Source: Paraprevotella xylaniphila YIT 11841 (lineage in GTDB: Bacteria > Bacteroidota > Bacteroidia > Bacteroidales > Bacteroidaceae). From it: 64,000 nt of DNA. The notes under the pieces are model-generated. The model had not been told where the DNA came from and made no database searches. It saw nothing but the letters and a program-made list of their open reading frames with translations. Below, in pieces: positions 15,840-25,098 of the stretch (the first letter of the stretch is position 1; each line of letters opens with the position of its first letter). The translations under genes were made by a program, and so were the position numbers. The stretch covers positions 1-64,000 of the forward strand of contig NZ_GL883883.1 of the NCBI RefSeq assembly GCF_000205165.1. The letters run 5' to 3'.

Positions 15840-18227
15840 TTAAAAGAACAGTGCCATGCGGTAGACGGCAAAAGCCGTCACGTAGGCCAGTACGGTGGTG
15901 TATGCCGCCGTAAAAATGGCCCACTTCCATGTGCCGCTTTCTCCTTTGACGGCTGCAATCGTGGCCAGGCAAGGGAAATAAAGCAGGGCGAAGACCATGT
16001 AACTCAATGCGGCTTCGGGTGCGGTGTGTTGGCTCAGTATTTGTGCCAGACGGGTCTGCGAAGCGTCTTCGGTGGTTTCCGGTTCCGCGTCTTCGGCCGC
16101 GCAGTTGTACAGAACTCCCAGTGTGCTGACCATCAGTTCTTTTGCACCGACACCGGCTATGATACCTACGCCCATGCGCCAATCATAACCTAACGGACGG
16201 ATGGCCGGTTCGATGGCATGGCCTATCCGGCCCATGTAAGATTGTTCCTGTTGTTCGGCTTCCGTCAGCTCACCGTTGCCCGTGGGGAAATGTCCTAAAG
16301 CCCAAATCACGATGCTGGCCACCAAGATGATGCCTCCCATCTTACGTAAGTATTGGCGTCCTTTCTCCCACGTATGGCGGCAGACACCGCGCGAACTGGG
16401 CAGGCGGTAAGGAGGGAGTTCCATGACGAAATGGCTTTCGTATTGGCGCATGAAAATCTTGCTGAATACCCATGCGACAAACAAGGCCATTCCTGTTCCG
16501 AACATGTAAAGGCAGAGCATGACGGTGGAAGCGTTTTGTGGAAAGAATGCCCCGGCAAAGACCACATACACCGGAATGCGTGCGCTGCATGAAATCATCG
16601 GAGTGACCAACATGGTAATCATACGGCTTTTGGGATTTTCTATCGTACGGGTAGCCATGACGGCCGGCACGTTGCATCCGTAACCCATCAGCATGGGGAT
16701 GAAGGATTTGCCGTGCAGTCCCAGCCGGTCGAACAACGGGTCGGCCAACATGGCGGCACGTGCCAGATAGCCCGAATCTTCCAATATGGAGATGAAGAAA
16801 TAAAGAATCAGGATGTTGGGCAAGAAGACAATGACGCTGCCCACACCGCCTAATATGCCGTCGCAAACCAAAGCTTGCAGCGTGCCTTCGGGCATCTGGC
16901 TCTCGCAAAGGGCGGTGAGCCATGCCACACCGTTGTCTATCCAGTCCATGGGATATTGTCCGATGGTGAACGTGACCCAAAAGATGAACCACATGATGGC
17001 CACGAACAACGGATAGGCAATCCAGCGGTTGGCCAGCAGTCGGTCTAACGTTGTGGTGACCTGATGACTGCGTCCGTGTTTTTTAATGTAAATGCCGTCG
17101 AGTATTTGTCCGATATGGGAATAGCGTTCCACATCTTCGTGTTCGCGTTCGGGGCACGGACAGGCCGTGTCGCTTCCGTTGTCTGCGTCCATATCTTCCG
17201 GATGAGCTCCTTTTCCGCTACAGTGGGTACAGTGCTCCGGATCGTTGCAGCAGGCGGCCTCGTGGGTATGTCCTTGTATGCCTGCACGGTGAAGTGCAAT
17301 ATGTTGGTCGGCCAGTTCGATGGCTTTTTTCAGCAGGGCATCGATACCGATGCGCTTACGGGCTACGGTAGGGTAGAGAGGCATATCCAAACGACGGCTC
17401 AGTTCTTCGATGTCGAGTGTACTTTGGCTTTCTTCAAACTCATCATACATATTCAAGGCTCCGACGAGCGGCAGGTTCCGTTCCTTTAGTTGCATGGTGA
17501 GCAACAGATTCCGTTCCAGATTGGTTGTGTCGAGCACATTGATGACGGCATCTATCCGGCCGCTTTCCAGTTCGTGCGCCACATACGCCTCTTCCGGACT
17601 AAAAGCACGGATAGAGTAGGTTCCCGGCAGGTCTACCAGACGGATTTTCCGTCCCTCGAAGACCATTTCTCCCACGACACTGCTGACGGTCACTCCGCTG
17701 TAGTTACCGGTACGTTCGTGCCCCCCCGAGGCTGCATTGAAAAGTGAGGTCTTGCCGCAATTCGGATTACCGACTAAAGCTATCGTAATCACTCCGGCTT
17801 CGGTCGGCGTGTCGGTGGTGATGCGACGTCTGGAAGGACCGCAACTGGGGCATCCCGTGTGGGGGGATGGCGGCACGACGGTTCCGTTTCTTCGTTGATG
17901 CCGGTCTGAACGGAGCTTTCGATTCGGGAGGTCTGTGGGGATGCCTGTGGACGGGGTTGGGGCATCCGTTTCCTGCACCGGAGATGAAGCATCCGCTTCT
18001 CCCGGAACGGTGACTTGAATTTTTTCCGCTTCGCTTTTCCGGAGTGCGATTTGCCCACCCATCAATTCAAAGACGATAGGATTCCCCACGGGAGAACAAA
18101 ACAACTTCTTGACTTTTTTCCCCGTAACAAACCCCATTTCGCTCAAGCGGGCTCTGAAGGCTCCGCTGCCTTCTATGTGCGATATCACCACGGTTTCGTT
18201 CGTGTTGACATCCGATAATCTCATCAT
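15840..18227 (-). CDS. feoB: Fused FeoA-FeoB ferrous iron transporter
   Basis: This 795-residue inner-membrane GTPase-permease imports Fe(II). An N-terminal FeoA SH3-like domain (1-75, FRARLSEMGFVTGKKV) is joined by a Pro/Thr/Arg-rich linker to the FeoB G domain. G1 is GNPNCGKT at 153-160, followed by NYSGVT, DLPGTYS and a G4 segment NMYDE. A Cys/His-rich insertion (about 317-365, including CCNDPEHCTHC and CPCP) precedes the membrane part, which holds two Gate-type repeats (MGYGCNVPAVMATR) and about nine helices. The FeoA-FeoB fusion is common in Bacteroidota. It has its own promoter (18256-18286) and a hairpin behind it. I saw no obvious Fur palindrome. Assignment is secure; the insertion's role is unknown. 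Confidence 0.97.
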   Translation of the reverse strand: MMRLSDVNTNETVVISHIEGSGAFRARLSEMGFVTGKKVKKLFCSPVGNPIVFELMGGQIALRKSEAEKIQVTVPGEADASSPVQETDAPTPSTGIPTDLPNRKLRSDRHQRRNGTVVPPSPHTGCPSCGPSRRRITTDTPTEAGVITIALVGNPNCGKTSLFNAASGGHERTGNYSGVTVSSVVGEMVFEGRKIRLVDLPGTYSIRAFSPEEAYVAHELESGRIDAVINVLDTTNLERNLLLTMQLKERNLPLVGALNMYDEFEESQSTLDIEELSRRLDMPLYPTVARKRIGIDALLKKAIELADQHIALHRAGIQGHTHEAACCNDPEHCTHCSGKGAHPEDMDADNGSDTACPCPEREHEDVERYSHIGQILDGIYIKKHGRSHQVTTTLDRLLANRWIAYPLFVAIMWFIFWVTFTIGQYPMDWIDNGVAWLTALCESQMPEGTLQALVCDGILGGVGSVIVFLPNILILYFFISILEDSGYLARAAMLADPLFDRLGLHGKSFIPMLMGYGCNVPAVMATRTIENPKSRMITMLVTPMISCSARIPVYVVFAGAFFPQNASTVMLCLYMFGTGMALFVAWVFSKIFMRQYESHFVMELPPYRLPSSRGVCRHTWEKGRQYLRKMGGIILVASIVIWALGHFPTGNGELTEAEQQEQSYMGRIGHAIEPAIRPLGYDWRMGVGIIAGVGAKELMVSTLGVLYNCAAEDAEPETTEDASQTRLAQILSQHTAPEAALSYMVFALLYFPCLATIAAVKGESGTWKWAIFTAAYTTVLAYVTAFAVYRMALFF

Positions 18228-18255
18228 TACTACTTATATATAATTATACAGCGTG

Positions 18256-18286
18256 CAAAATTACTTGCATTTTCCGGCTTGTGCAA
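18256..18286 (-). promoter_or_regulatory. Promoter of feoAB
   Basis: Read on the minus strand: TTG (18286-18284), 20 bp, then TAATTTTG (18263-18256). The leader would be only about 22 bases. It lies in the 80-bp gap behind ccsBA, so feoAB can be transcribed separately from the haem cluster. Confidence 0.6.
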
Positions 18287-18307
18287 TACCTGATAGTGGT
18301 GATTTTA

Positions 18308-20356
18308 TTAAGAATTGGCATAGCTGTGCATGCCGCCAAGCAGATAATTGACTCCGAAGTAGGTCATCAGGACTACGGCGAAGGCAAAGACCATATAGCC
18401 ATGGAATACCCATGGACGTTGGAAACAGGGCAGACTGTTACGGTGGAAAGAGATGCCGTAAATGATGAACGCCGCAAGTGCCCACACTTCTTTCGGATCC
18501 CACGACCAGTAACTGCCCCACGACACGTTGGCCCATACGGCTCCCAACACAATGCCTATGCCCAACAGGAAGGTGCCCGGATATAACAAAAGGCGGCTCA
18601 ACAAGGTGAGTTGTTCGATTTGTTCTCCTGTAATCGGCGAAGCCGTGTTTTTTTGTTTCCCTATAAGACACAATGCCAGGATGCCGTTCAGAAAGGTGAA
18701 AGCAAAAAGGCCGTATGAAATCATGATGAGCGATACGTGCCAACTCAGCCACGGGGATGCCAATACCGGCATGAGGGGCGTAATTTGCGGGTTCATCTCA
18801 CCCAAGTAGGCCACGAGCAGAGTGAATCCGGAAAGCAGGAAACCGAAAGGCCGGGTGAAAGGGAACCTCCGTTGAAGCAGACAGGCGGTCAGGAGGACTG
18901 CCAGAGCGACGAACTGCATCGTTTCGTATCCGTTGCTCAGGGGGAAACCGCCTCTGATGTAACCGCGCAAGGCGTATCCTGTGGCATGGAACAGGGTGGT
19001 GAGGCAGAGGGCTGTGCCCCATACCCGTCGGCTTACGGCTTTCTCCTTACGGCCTGTCAGCATCCTGAACATGAATAATCCGAAGGCGGCAAAGCCTAAA
19101 GTGAGGTTGACCATGAACAGGATTTTGCTGAAGGGAATACGGTTGTACCACAGTTCGGCGTTGACTTCCTGGGTACTGAGATGTGGAACGTCGGGCGGTA
19201 GCGGACGGATGAGCGTGCCCTGCCGGAGCATGAGGATGAGTCCTACTTTTTCGTCCGTTTCCTGTATGGCCTGGGCCAGTTTGCTCCGGTTACCTTGTTC
19301 GCGTTGCCATAAAGGCTGTAGCTTGTATTGTGTCCCGTCGAACAAATGATTGAGCGAGGCATATTCTTCTTTAAGGCCTAAAGCGGTGCGCAACTCCTGA
19401 TTTTTGATACGGATAATGGGGGTGCGGTTCCATTCTTCGGGGTAGAGCATCCAACTGCTCACCACCTGTTCCGGAGTGATTCCGTGGAAGGATGGTCGTC
19501 CGTATATTTTTTGTACGAAATCCCGTGCAAGTGTGTTGAACGGGGAGACGCGGTCGTTGTAGACCACTTGTTGGATAGCCAGACTGTCGGCTTGTACCCG
19601 CTTGACTACGGGCAAGGCCGGGTCGGCTTTCAGTTGACAGCCCCAAAACAAGGCTATTAGGAACAGTCCGCCTTTCCGGATCAGCGGATGCCTTAACAGA
19701 CGGCGGAAGCCTCCGCCCCGGGCGCACAGCAGGAGCAGGCAACCTAACCCCATCAGGCAGAAACCGGCATAGGTGATGCCCGTCCCCCAAGGGTCATAGT
19801 TTACCGAAAGCCAACTGCCTTCCAAATCTTCATCGTAGGAAGACTGGTAAAAACGGTACCCTTGTGCAGAAAAAATCCGGTTCATGGAAACAACCGGGCG
19901 GGCAAAGATGTCGCCGTCGATATGCTGGCAGGAGATTTGGCTCACGTAGTCGGCAGGAGCTTCCGTGCCCGGATAATATGCTATACGGAAGCTGTCCAAA
20001 CGCATCATGAAAGGCAGGCGTGCCACCTGTTTCCGTTCGTTGACATATTCTCCTGTAGGCTGGCCTTTACGCAAGTGCAGTATGCCTTTATGTCCGGTAA
20101 AGGCGGTGGTGAGCGCTCCGGCGAATATCACGCCGAAACTGAGGTGAAGGATGAGAAGCGGAAGGTTCTTCCACGTTTTACGGTGTGCGAAAAGTGCGGC
20201 CGAAGTGACCACTACGGTGGTCCATAACAGTTTGAACCACCAAGTGCCGTAAACGTAGGTTTGGACAAAAGGCATGTCGTGGGCATCTTCCACAAACGTG
20301 GATATACCGATGCCTGCGGCAGCCAAAAAGAGTAGTATAAAGGGGACAGGCTTCAT
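18308..20356 (-). CDS. ccsA: Cytochrome c synthase CcsBA (ResB-CcsA fusion)
   Basis: This 682-residue inner-membrane protein belongs to System II cytochrome c maturation. It carries haem across the membrane and attaches it to CxxCH motifs. The N-terminal half is ResB/CcsB-like, with membrane helices around a large periplasmic domain. The C-terminal half is CcsA-like with the haem-handling WWD-type motif WGSYWSWDPKEVWAL about 90 residues from the end, and LHVSLIMISYGLF-type His-bearing helices. I chose ATG 20356 because it opens directly into the first membrane helix (MKPVPFILLFL); a longer frame would run into the upstream gene. It lies 29 bp after the Rid gene, in the operon that encodes its likely substrates, the two c-type haem lipoproteins. 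Confidence 0.92.
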   Translation of the reverse strand: MKPVPFILLFLAAAGIGISTFVEDAHDMPFVQTYVYGTWWFKLLWTTVVVTSAALFAHRKTWKNLPLLILHLSFGVIFAGALTTAFTGHKGILHLRKGQPTGEYVNERKQVARLPFMMRLDSFRIAYYPGTEAPADYVSQISCQHIDGDIFARPVVSMNRIFSAQGYRFYQSSYDEDLEGSWLSVNYDPWGTGITYAGFCLMGLGCLLLLCARGGGFRRLLRHPLIRKGGLFLIALFWGCQLKADPALPVVKRVQADSLAIQQVVYNDRVSPFNTLARDFVQKIYGRPSFHGITPEQVVSSWMLYPEEWNRTPIIRIKNQELRTALGLKEEYASLNHLFDGTQYKLQPLWQREQGNRSKLAQAIQETDEKVGLILMLRQGTLIRPLPPDVPHLSTQEVNAELWYNRIPFSKILFMVNLTLGFAAFGLFMFRMLTGRKEKAVSRRVWGTALCLTTLFHATGYALRGYIRGGFPLSNGYETMQFVALAVLLTACLLQRRFPFTRPFGFLLSGFTLLVAYLGEMNPQITPLMPVLASPWLSWHVSLIMISYGLFAFTFLNGILALCLIGKQKNTASPITGEQIEQLTLLSRLLLYPGTFLLGIGIVLGAVWANVSWGSYWSWDPKEVWALAAFIIYGISFHRNSLPCFQRPWVFHGYMVFAFAVVLMTYFGVNYLLGGMHSYANS

Positions 20357-20385
20357 GATGTAGGGAGAATATACCGGATAAGTCC

Positions 20386-21525
20386 TTAAAAGTCGCGATA
20401 CTTTTCGTTGCAACGCTTTTTCACGGCAATACACTCCATTTCGATAAGCCATGTAGGCCGGCATACCGGTGCCAAAGTGATGACTTTCGGCATGTCGGGG
20501 AATCGTCGGTCGAACATCTCTTTCACGGTCTGGTAGTCGCAGATATCGCGCAGGTAAACGATGATTTGCATGACATCATCGAAAGATGCGCCGCCTTCTT
20601 CAAGCAGGACTCCTACATTTTCCCACATGCGTTCGGCTTGTTTCACGATGTTGCCCACATGCACCACCTCCCCTTTGTTGTTGATGCTGGCCGTGCCGCT
20701 GATGAACACATGGGCACGGTCGCCGTATTCCATGACGGTACCTCGCTCGAAGGTTACTCCGTATTCGTAAGTAGGGTTCAGGTGGGTGGGGGCGTACAAA
20801 TAGCGTTGCTGTGAGGGCTCAAACCCCGTAAGGGCATACGTTCCCATCTGTACCAAAGCCCGTGTATCCGCAGGCAGTCCGCCGATGCCCGTGCTGCTGA
20901 TGTAGTGGGTCCGTTCGGTGAGTCCTTGCTCGGCGAAGTTTTCCTTACGTGCTTTCACCATGCCGGCGTATTGGGTGTCTACATCGCGTACGAAAAACCA
21001 CGTACGGATACAGTTGCCTGCCAACGTGGCGTTGAAGCTTTGTAAAGTCTCCTCGTAACTGATGAGCAGGGATTCTGTTTGCCAGGCCGAGTCGCCCTTG
21101 TGTTCGTGCATGCCCATCTTCCATAAATGGCGGTAACCGTTGTGTTCCGCTACGATGACACCGTTTACATTGGCTACTTTACTGCCTTTTTGCAGATATA
21201 GCCACACGGCCACCTTGCTGCCGTCAAGCGGTGGCTGTTGGATGACGGACACGGAACAGTCCGCTTCTTGCTTCATCAAAGGCTGTTGGTTGGTCGAATC
21301 GCTAAGGAAGTACCGTTTCAGGATGACATCGGCACCCATGACCTGTGGCAACTGTAACAGCCGTTTTTCTCCTTCGTAGATTCGTTTGAGTTGGCCGTCG
21401 AAGAGTTCGGCTTTCGGCTCCACATGCAGCATGGCGTGGAACTCTTCTATTTTACCTTGTGGGGCAAAGGCGGATATTTCCGCAGTTACGCCCAAATCTT
21501 CCCAATATACTTTGCTTTTATCCAT
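20386..21525 (-). CDS. Rid (YjgF/RidA-like) family protein with N-terminal extension
   Basis: This 379-residue protein has a C-terminal YjgF/RidA-like domain (about 245-375, NIVKQAERMWENVGVLLEEGG, then IIVYLRD). It keeps the arginine that binds substrate carboxylate in RidA (VCRPTWLIEMECIAV). About 230 residues precede it, as in two-domain Rid-like proteins such as the FkbO/Hyg5 chorismatase family. Usual RidA proteins are about 130 residues, so this is not a simple enamine deaminase. The start is ATG 21525, just past the upstream stop (21533). It sits between a c-type cytochrome and CcsBA, an odd place for a Rid protein. Family is likely; substrate unknown. Confidence 0.85.
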   Translation of the reverse strand: MDKSKVYWEDLGVTAEISAFAPQGKIEEFHAMLHVEPKAELFDGQLKRIYEGEKRLLQLPQVMGADVILKRYFLSDSTNQQPLMKQEADCSVSVIQQPPLDGSKVAVWLYLQKGSKVANVNGVIVAEHNGYRHLWKMGMHEHKGDSAWQTESLLISYEETLQSFNATLAGNCIRTWFFVRDVDTQYAGMVKARKENFAEQGLTERTHYISSTGIGGLPADTRALVQMGTYALTGFEPSQQRYLYAPTHLNPTYEYGVTFERGTVMEYGDRAHVFISGTASINNKGEVVHVGNIVKQAERMWENVGVLLEEGGASFDDVMQIIVYLRDICDYQTVKEMFDRRFPDMPKVITLAPVCRPTWLIEMECIAVKKRCNEKYRDF

Positions 21526-21532
21526 GTTATTT

Positions 21533-22243
21533 CTATTTTTTGGCACCTGCATTAATCCATTCGTCTATGAGCCGCAGGTCGGTTGATGATGTTATCATAT
21601 TCTCGTGGCTGAAACCTAAGCCGAGTTCATTGCCCGGATTGATTACCTTATGCAAGATGCTTTCCTCGGCGTTGCCCGGAATGACACGTATGCCACCGGC
21701 AACCTCTGTGGAGGGTTGGTTTACAAGGTTGGCATGGCTCTTGTCGGCCGTCAGGTAAAGTCCGGCTGCAGGAGAGGTACTTCCCCCGTGGCACTGTGCG
21801 CAAGTCTTGTCGAATATGTTCTCTTGTATGGCCGCATACATGTGGGCATCCACCTGTCCGGCTTCCATGTAGAGTGTGTCTCCCGAAATCGAGGCCGCAT
21901 CCAGGCTTTGATACGTCAGGACGCGTTTGCGCAACCGGTTGGTCACACATAGCTCGATGGTTTTCACCTCGCTCCCGATGTTAGGCAGGGTGAGGCTCAC
22001 GTTGCTGTTCGCGTCGGGGCTGACGAGCACTTGCGTGGTCGCGTATTCGCTGTCTCCGAACCCGGCCAACACAAGTTGGTAATATTCCGGCCAACTGTCC
22101 GCACCGGTGATGTGACCGGTCAGTTTGGCCGTAAAACCGGTATGCGTAGCCGTGTGTTCCTTCCGTGGGATGGAGCCGTCGTCGCAGGCGGTGAGTCCCA
22201 TTGCTACAGACAGGAGAACAAATATACCATAGTTTTTTTTCAT
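21533..22243 (-). CDS. c-type haem lipoprotein
   Basis: This 236-residue envelope lipoprotein has a lipobox GLTACDDG (Cys20) and one haem-binding motif CAQCH at 148-152, in a cytochrome c-like C-terminal half (DKTCAQCHGGSTSPAAGLYLT). The first half is a beta-rich segment with no known motif. It belongs to the probable operon between porin 22276 and the Rid gene, and CcsBA downstream would attach its haem. It may carry electrons between the periplasm and the di-haem protein at 23547, which is inference. Motif assignment is firm. Confidence 0.88.
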   Translation of the reverse strand: MKKNYGIFVLLSVAMGLTACDDGSIPRKEHTATHTGFTAKLTGHITGADSWPEYYQLVLAGFGDSEYATTQVLVSPDANSNVSLTLPNIGSEVKTIELCVTNRLRKRVLTYQSLDAASISGDTLYMEAGQVDAHMYAAIQENIFDKTCAQCHGGSTSPAAGLYLTADKSHANLVNQPSTEVAGGIRVIPGNAEESILHKVINPGNELGLGFSHENMITSSTDLRLIDEWINAGAKK

Positions 22244-22275
22244 TGTAAATTCTTTATCGGCTGAATTAACGAATA

Positions 22276-23487
22276 TTAGAAAGAGTATTGCAACTGTATG
22301 GTGCCTGAGTGCTTGGCCAGCCCAAGGTCGTCGTTATCACGGTCGAGTTGCGTGTCGTGTCCGGTGCGTCCGATGAACTGATACATAGCTTGCAGTTTCA
22401 AGTTGCAGTTCTTGAAGAAATAATTGCATCCTACGGCCGGCATGTTGAGGAAACCATTCGTGTCTACGCCGTTGCGGTTAAAGAAGTCGTAACGTGCGGC
22501 AACCTGTATGCGGGGAGCCACGAAATAACCGCCTTGGACGTAGCCGCCCAAGAAATCGTAAGTTTTGTCTATCTTTTGCCGGTCGGTGAATCCCACGTGC
22601 ATGTAGTAGGCTTCGGCTCCGATGTAAAGCTTGTTCTTCAGCATGGCAAACTCCAGTCCGGCGCGGGTGTCGTTGGTACTTTCGCTCTCGCTTTCCACAT
22701 TCAGGTTGGCACTTGCGCCTAACATCCATTTGTCTTCGTGCAGACGGTCGGGGTTACCCTGCGTGGCGGGCATGATACCCTTCGGCATGAAAGTGAAACG
22801 TCCGGCATAGAGCAGGGACGGGATGTGCCAGTCATCGCTGATGGTTTTCGTAGCCGTGTTGACCGATGCGCCGGTACCGTTGAAGATTCCTATTTCATAT
22901 CCGAACTTATTGGCCGCAAAACCGTGGATTTCCACGCCGAGGTCGAATCCCGTCCCGATGTTCGGTGTGACGGCGTTCAACGAATAAGGCATGATGACAG
23001 CCGCAGTCAACGAAGTCGGGAGTGTAGGCATCATGGTTTCGCCCAACGTCGTCAGGTAACCGTGGGAAAAGGGTGTCTTGAATTTACCGATACGTACGGC
23101 AAAAGCTTCTTTCATAGCCACGTCGATCCATGCCTGCTGAAGGATGGCTCCTCCACTGGCAGCCGCATTGATGGAGAGGTTAAACGAAACCTTGCCCCAC
23201 GCCTTTCCTGTGAATCCGAGTACGGCGTACGGCACGGCAAACCCTGAATTGGCCAAGTTGTCTTGGTTGTAAGCCTTGTCCAACCCTTCGTCGTCGTACC
23301 AGTTGATGTGTGCGGCAGTCTGCACCAACAGGTAAGGTTTGAACACAAAGTCGGCTTTCTTCGTCTGGATGGAGAACCCTTCGCGTCCGGCCAGGGACAC
23401 CACGCCGTTTTCGCTGCCCTCTTCATATTGTGCCATGGCGGCCAGAGGGAGAGCCGCCAATAGGGTCATCGCAAATATTTTTTTCAT
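22276..23487 (-). CDS. Outer-membrane porin-like beta-barrel protein
   Basis: This 403-residue protein has a signal peptide (1-19, ending AMAQ) and an alternating amphipathic beta-strand pattern ending in Phe (SGTIQLQYSF), as expected for an outer-membrane barrel of about 16 strands. It resembles phosphate-selective porin O/P-like proteins (VSFNLSINAAASGG, IGKFKTPFSHGYLTT). The correct start is ATG 23487; the frame stays open upstream into the preceding gene but lacks a signal there. It is flanked by the two haem lipoprotein genes, so passage of a small redox-active or iron-bearing solute is a reasonable guess. Confidence 0.85.
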   Translation of the reverse strand: MKKIFAMTLLAALPLAAMAQYEEGSENGVVSLAGREGFSIQTKKADFVFKPYLLVQTAAHINWYDDEGLDKAYNQDNLANSGFAVPYAVLGFTGKAWGKVSFNLSINAAASGGAILQQAWIDVAMKEAFAVRIGKFKTPFSHGYLTTLGETMMPTLPTSLTAAVIMPYSLNAVTPNIGTGFDLGVEIHGFAANKFGYEIGIFNGTGASVNTATKTISDDWHIPSLLYAGRFTFMPKGIMPATQGNPDRLHEDKWMLGASANLNVESESESTNDTRAGLEFAMLKNKLYIGAEAYYMHVGFTDRQKIDKTYDFLGGYVQGGYFVAPRIQVAARYDFFNRNGVDTNGFLNMPAVGCNYFFKNCNLKLQAMYQFIGRTGHDTQLDRDNDDLGLAKHSGTIQLQYSF

Positions 23488-23546
23488 TGTTTTCTGTTTT
23501 TTTCTTTGTTTGATGCTTGTTCTGTCAAGAGGCTTTCGTCGTCTTG

Positions 23547-24989
23547 TTATAAGGATTGCAGGAATCGGATGAGTGCCGCACGGTCTTCTTTCTTCATCTG
23601 TTTGAACAGGTTTTTCGAGGCTTCCCCTTCTCCGCCGTGCCACAAAATGGCTTCGGTAAAGTTACGGGCGCGTCCGTCGTGCAAGAAGTAAGTGTGACCG
23701 TTGACCTTTTCCTGTAGCCCGATACCCCAAAGCGGGGTGGTGCGCCACTCATTGCCGCGAGCCAGCCCGCTTACGTAATTGTCGTTCAATCCTACACCCA
23801 TGATTTCGCTTCCCATGTCGTGAAGCAGGAAATCGGAGTAAGGGTGGATGGTCTGGCTGCCCAACCATGTCAGTTGCGTACCTAACAACAAGGTGGAACC
23901 ACGGGGTTGGGTATGCAGCGTGACGGTATGGCATAAGTGGCATTTGGCTTGGTAGAACATCTCTTCCCCGCGTTTTACCGTCGGGTCATCTACGTCGCGA
24001 CGGGCCGGTACGCCAAGCCCCTGCATGTATAAGTCCACATCCTCCATTTCTTCCGCGCTGATGTCCAACTGGTCGTATGTCAGTCCCATCATGCTTCCGT
24101 CCTGCATCTGGAGCTGTCCTTCGCAGATTTCTTCCGGATAGCGGCTGTTCGTGACGCCCAAGTCACTGCTGAAGCCAAGCTCCACGGTCAGGTCGGCATG
24201 CTGTGCTTTGTTGCCGCTTAGCCCTAATTGCAGTTTCCCTTTTTCCGTGATATAGTTGGCGCGTCCGCTGATACCGTATTCCGGGTAATTGCTCTTCGCA
24301 GCCAGTTGTTCTATTTCGTGGCGGTCGATGGCCATCATCGGCCCCATGCCGACATGGCGCAACGGGATTCTGACAGTGCAGAACAAGTCTTCGGGCGCGA
24401 TGCTGTCGGCATACCATTCGCTGATGCTGTATTCGGGATAGCACAGTTCGTAGGGCTCTCCGTCGGGGAATGCCCCTTTTTCGTAATGCCATTTGACGTT
24501 CAGCTTGCCTTCCGGTTTAACACCGTAAATGGCTTGGTCATGAAGTACGCGTCCGTAGTTCTGGAAAAATGCGCCGTTCTTGCGGCTGATGTACACCAAC
24601 ATGGAAGAGAAACCGTAAGAGCCGCTTCCCCCTTCGCCGAAGCTGCCTCCACCGTTCCATAACTCCGGTTTCGTGCGCCCGGCATTGCGGTGGCAGCTTC
24701 CGCAGGAATATCCTGCATAGACCGGACCAAGACCTCCCGAGATGGTACGCGTGTCGTCGTACAGCCCGTCGCCGTCGCGGAAGCGCATGGCATAATCGGG
24801 GTCGGCATCAATCCAGTTGGCCTGCGTGTCATAGGCCACGGAACTGTTGAGGAAAATGGTAGAGATTCCGGCCGAAAGGGCGTAACCTTGCGGGATTTCC
24901 ATGTCCCTCACGTCCAATCCGTCGTCGTCACAAGCGGCGAGGCTAAAGGCTAAGGAGAACAGGGCTAAATATTTTACAGTATGGTTCAT
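23547..24989 (-). CDS. Di-haem lipoprotein, DUF1111 / thiol oxidoreductase-like
   Basis: This 480-residue lipoprotein (lipobox Cys20, SLAACDDD) has two covalent haem sites, CGSCH at 96-100 and CHLCH at 350-354. The family landmarks LLHDMG, RTTPLWGIG and FLHDGRARNFTEAILWHGGEG follow. This is the DUF1111 family, a di-haem peroxidase-like group often annotated thiol oxidoreductase and often found beside imelysins. It lies 109 bp after the imelysin gene, and the spacer holds a hairpin. The reaction is not established; haem-mediated oxidation or reduction at the envelope is inferred. CcsBA in the same cluster supplies the haem-attachment function. Confidence 0.93.
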   Translation of the reverse strand: MNHTVKYLALFSLAFSLAACDDDGLDVRDMEIPQGYALSAGISTIFLNSSVAYDTQANWIDADPDYAMRFRDGDGLYDDTRTISGGLGPVYAGYSCGSCHRNAGRTKPELWNGGGSFGEGGSGSYGFSSMLVYISRKNGAFFQNYGRVLHDQAIYGVKPEGKLNVKWHYEKGAFPDGEPYELCYPEYSISEWYADSIAPEDLFCTVRIPLRHVGMGPMMAIDRHEIEQLAAKSNYPEYGISGRANYITEKGKLQLGLSGNKAQHADLTVELGFSSDLGVTNSRYPEEICEGQLQMQDGSMMGLTYDQLDISAEEMEDVDLYMQGLGVPARRDVDDPTVKRGEEMFYQAKCHLCHTVTLHTQPRGSTLLLGTQLTWLGSQTIHPYSDFLLHDMGSEIMGVGLNDNYVSGLARGNEWRTTPLWGIGLQEKVNGHTYFLHDGRARNFTEAILWHGGEGEASKNLFKQMKKEDRAALIRFLQSL

Positions 24990-25030
24990 TGTGATATGTC
25001 TGTTTTTTATAAGTCTTTTTTATACCACAT

Positions 25031-25066
25031 AAGTGAAGACAACCGTTGTGAGGACTGTCTCCACTT
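25031..25066 (-). promoter_or_regulatory. Intercistronic hairpin between imelysin and di-haem genes
   Basis: AAGTGAAGACA (25031-25041) pairs with TGTCTCCACTT (25056-25066) apart from one base. It lies in the 109-bp gap and is followed on the minus strand by an A/T-rich run. It could be a leaky terminator or an mRNA-stability element that sets different levels of the flanking products. Confidence 0.4.
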
Positions 25067-25098
25067 TTACACTTATACAGTGCGGTTATGAGTTGGGT

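Noticed and set aside
18228-18307. Fur box at feoAB
   Set aside because: The gap is AT-rich, but I found no GATAATGAT-type palindrome. Iron control, if present, is not visible as a classic Fur site.
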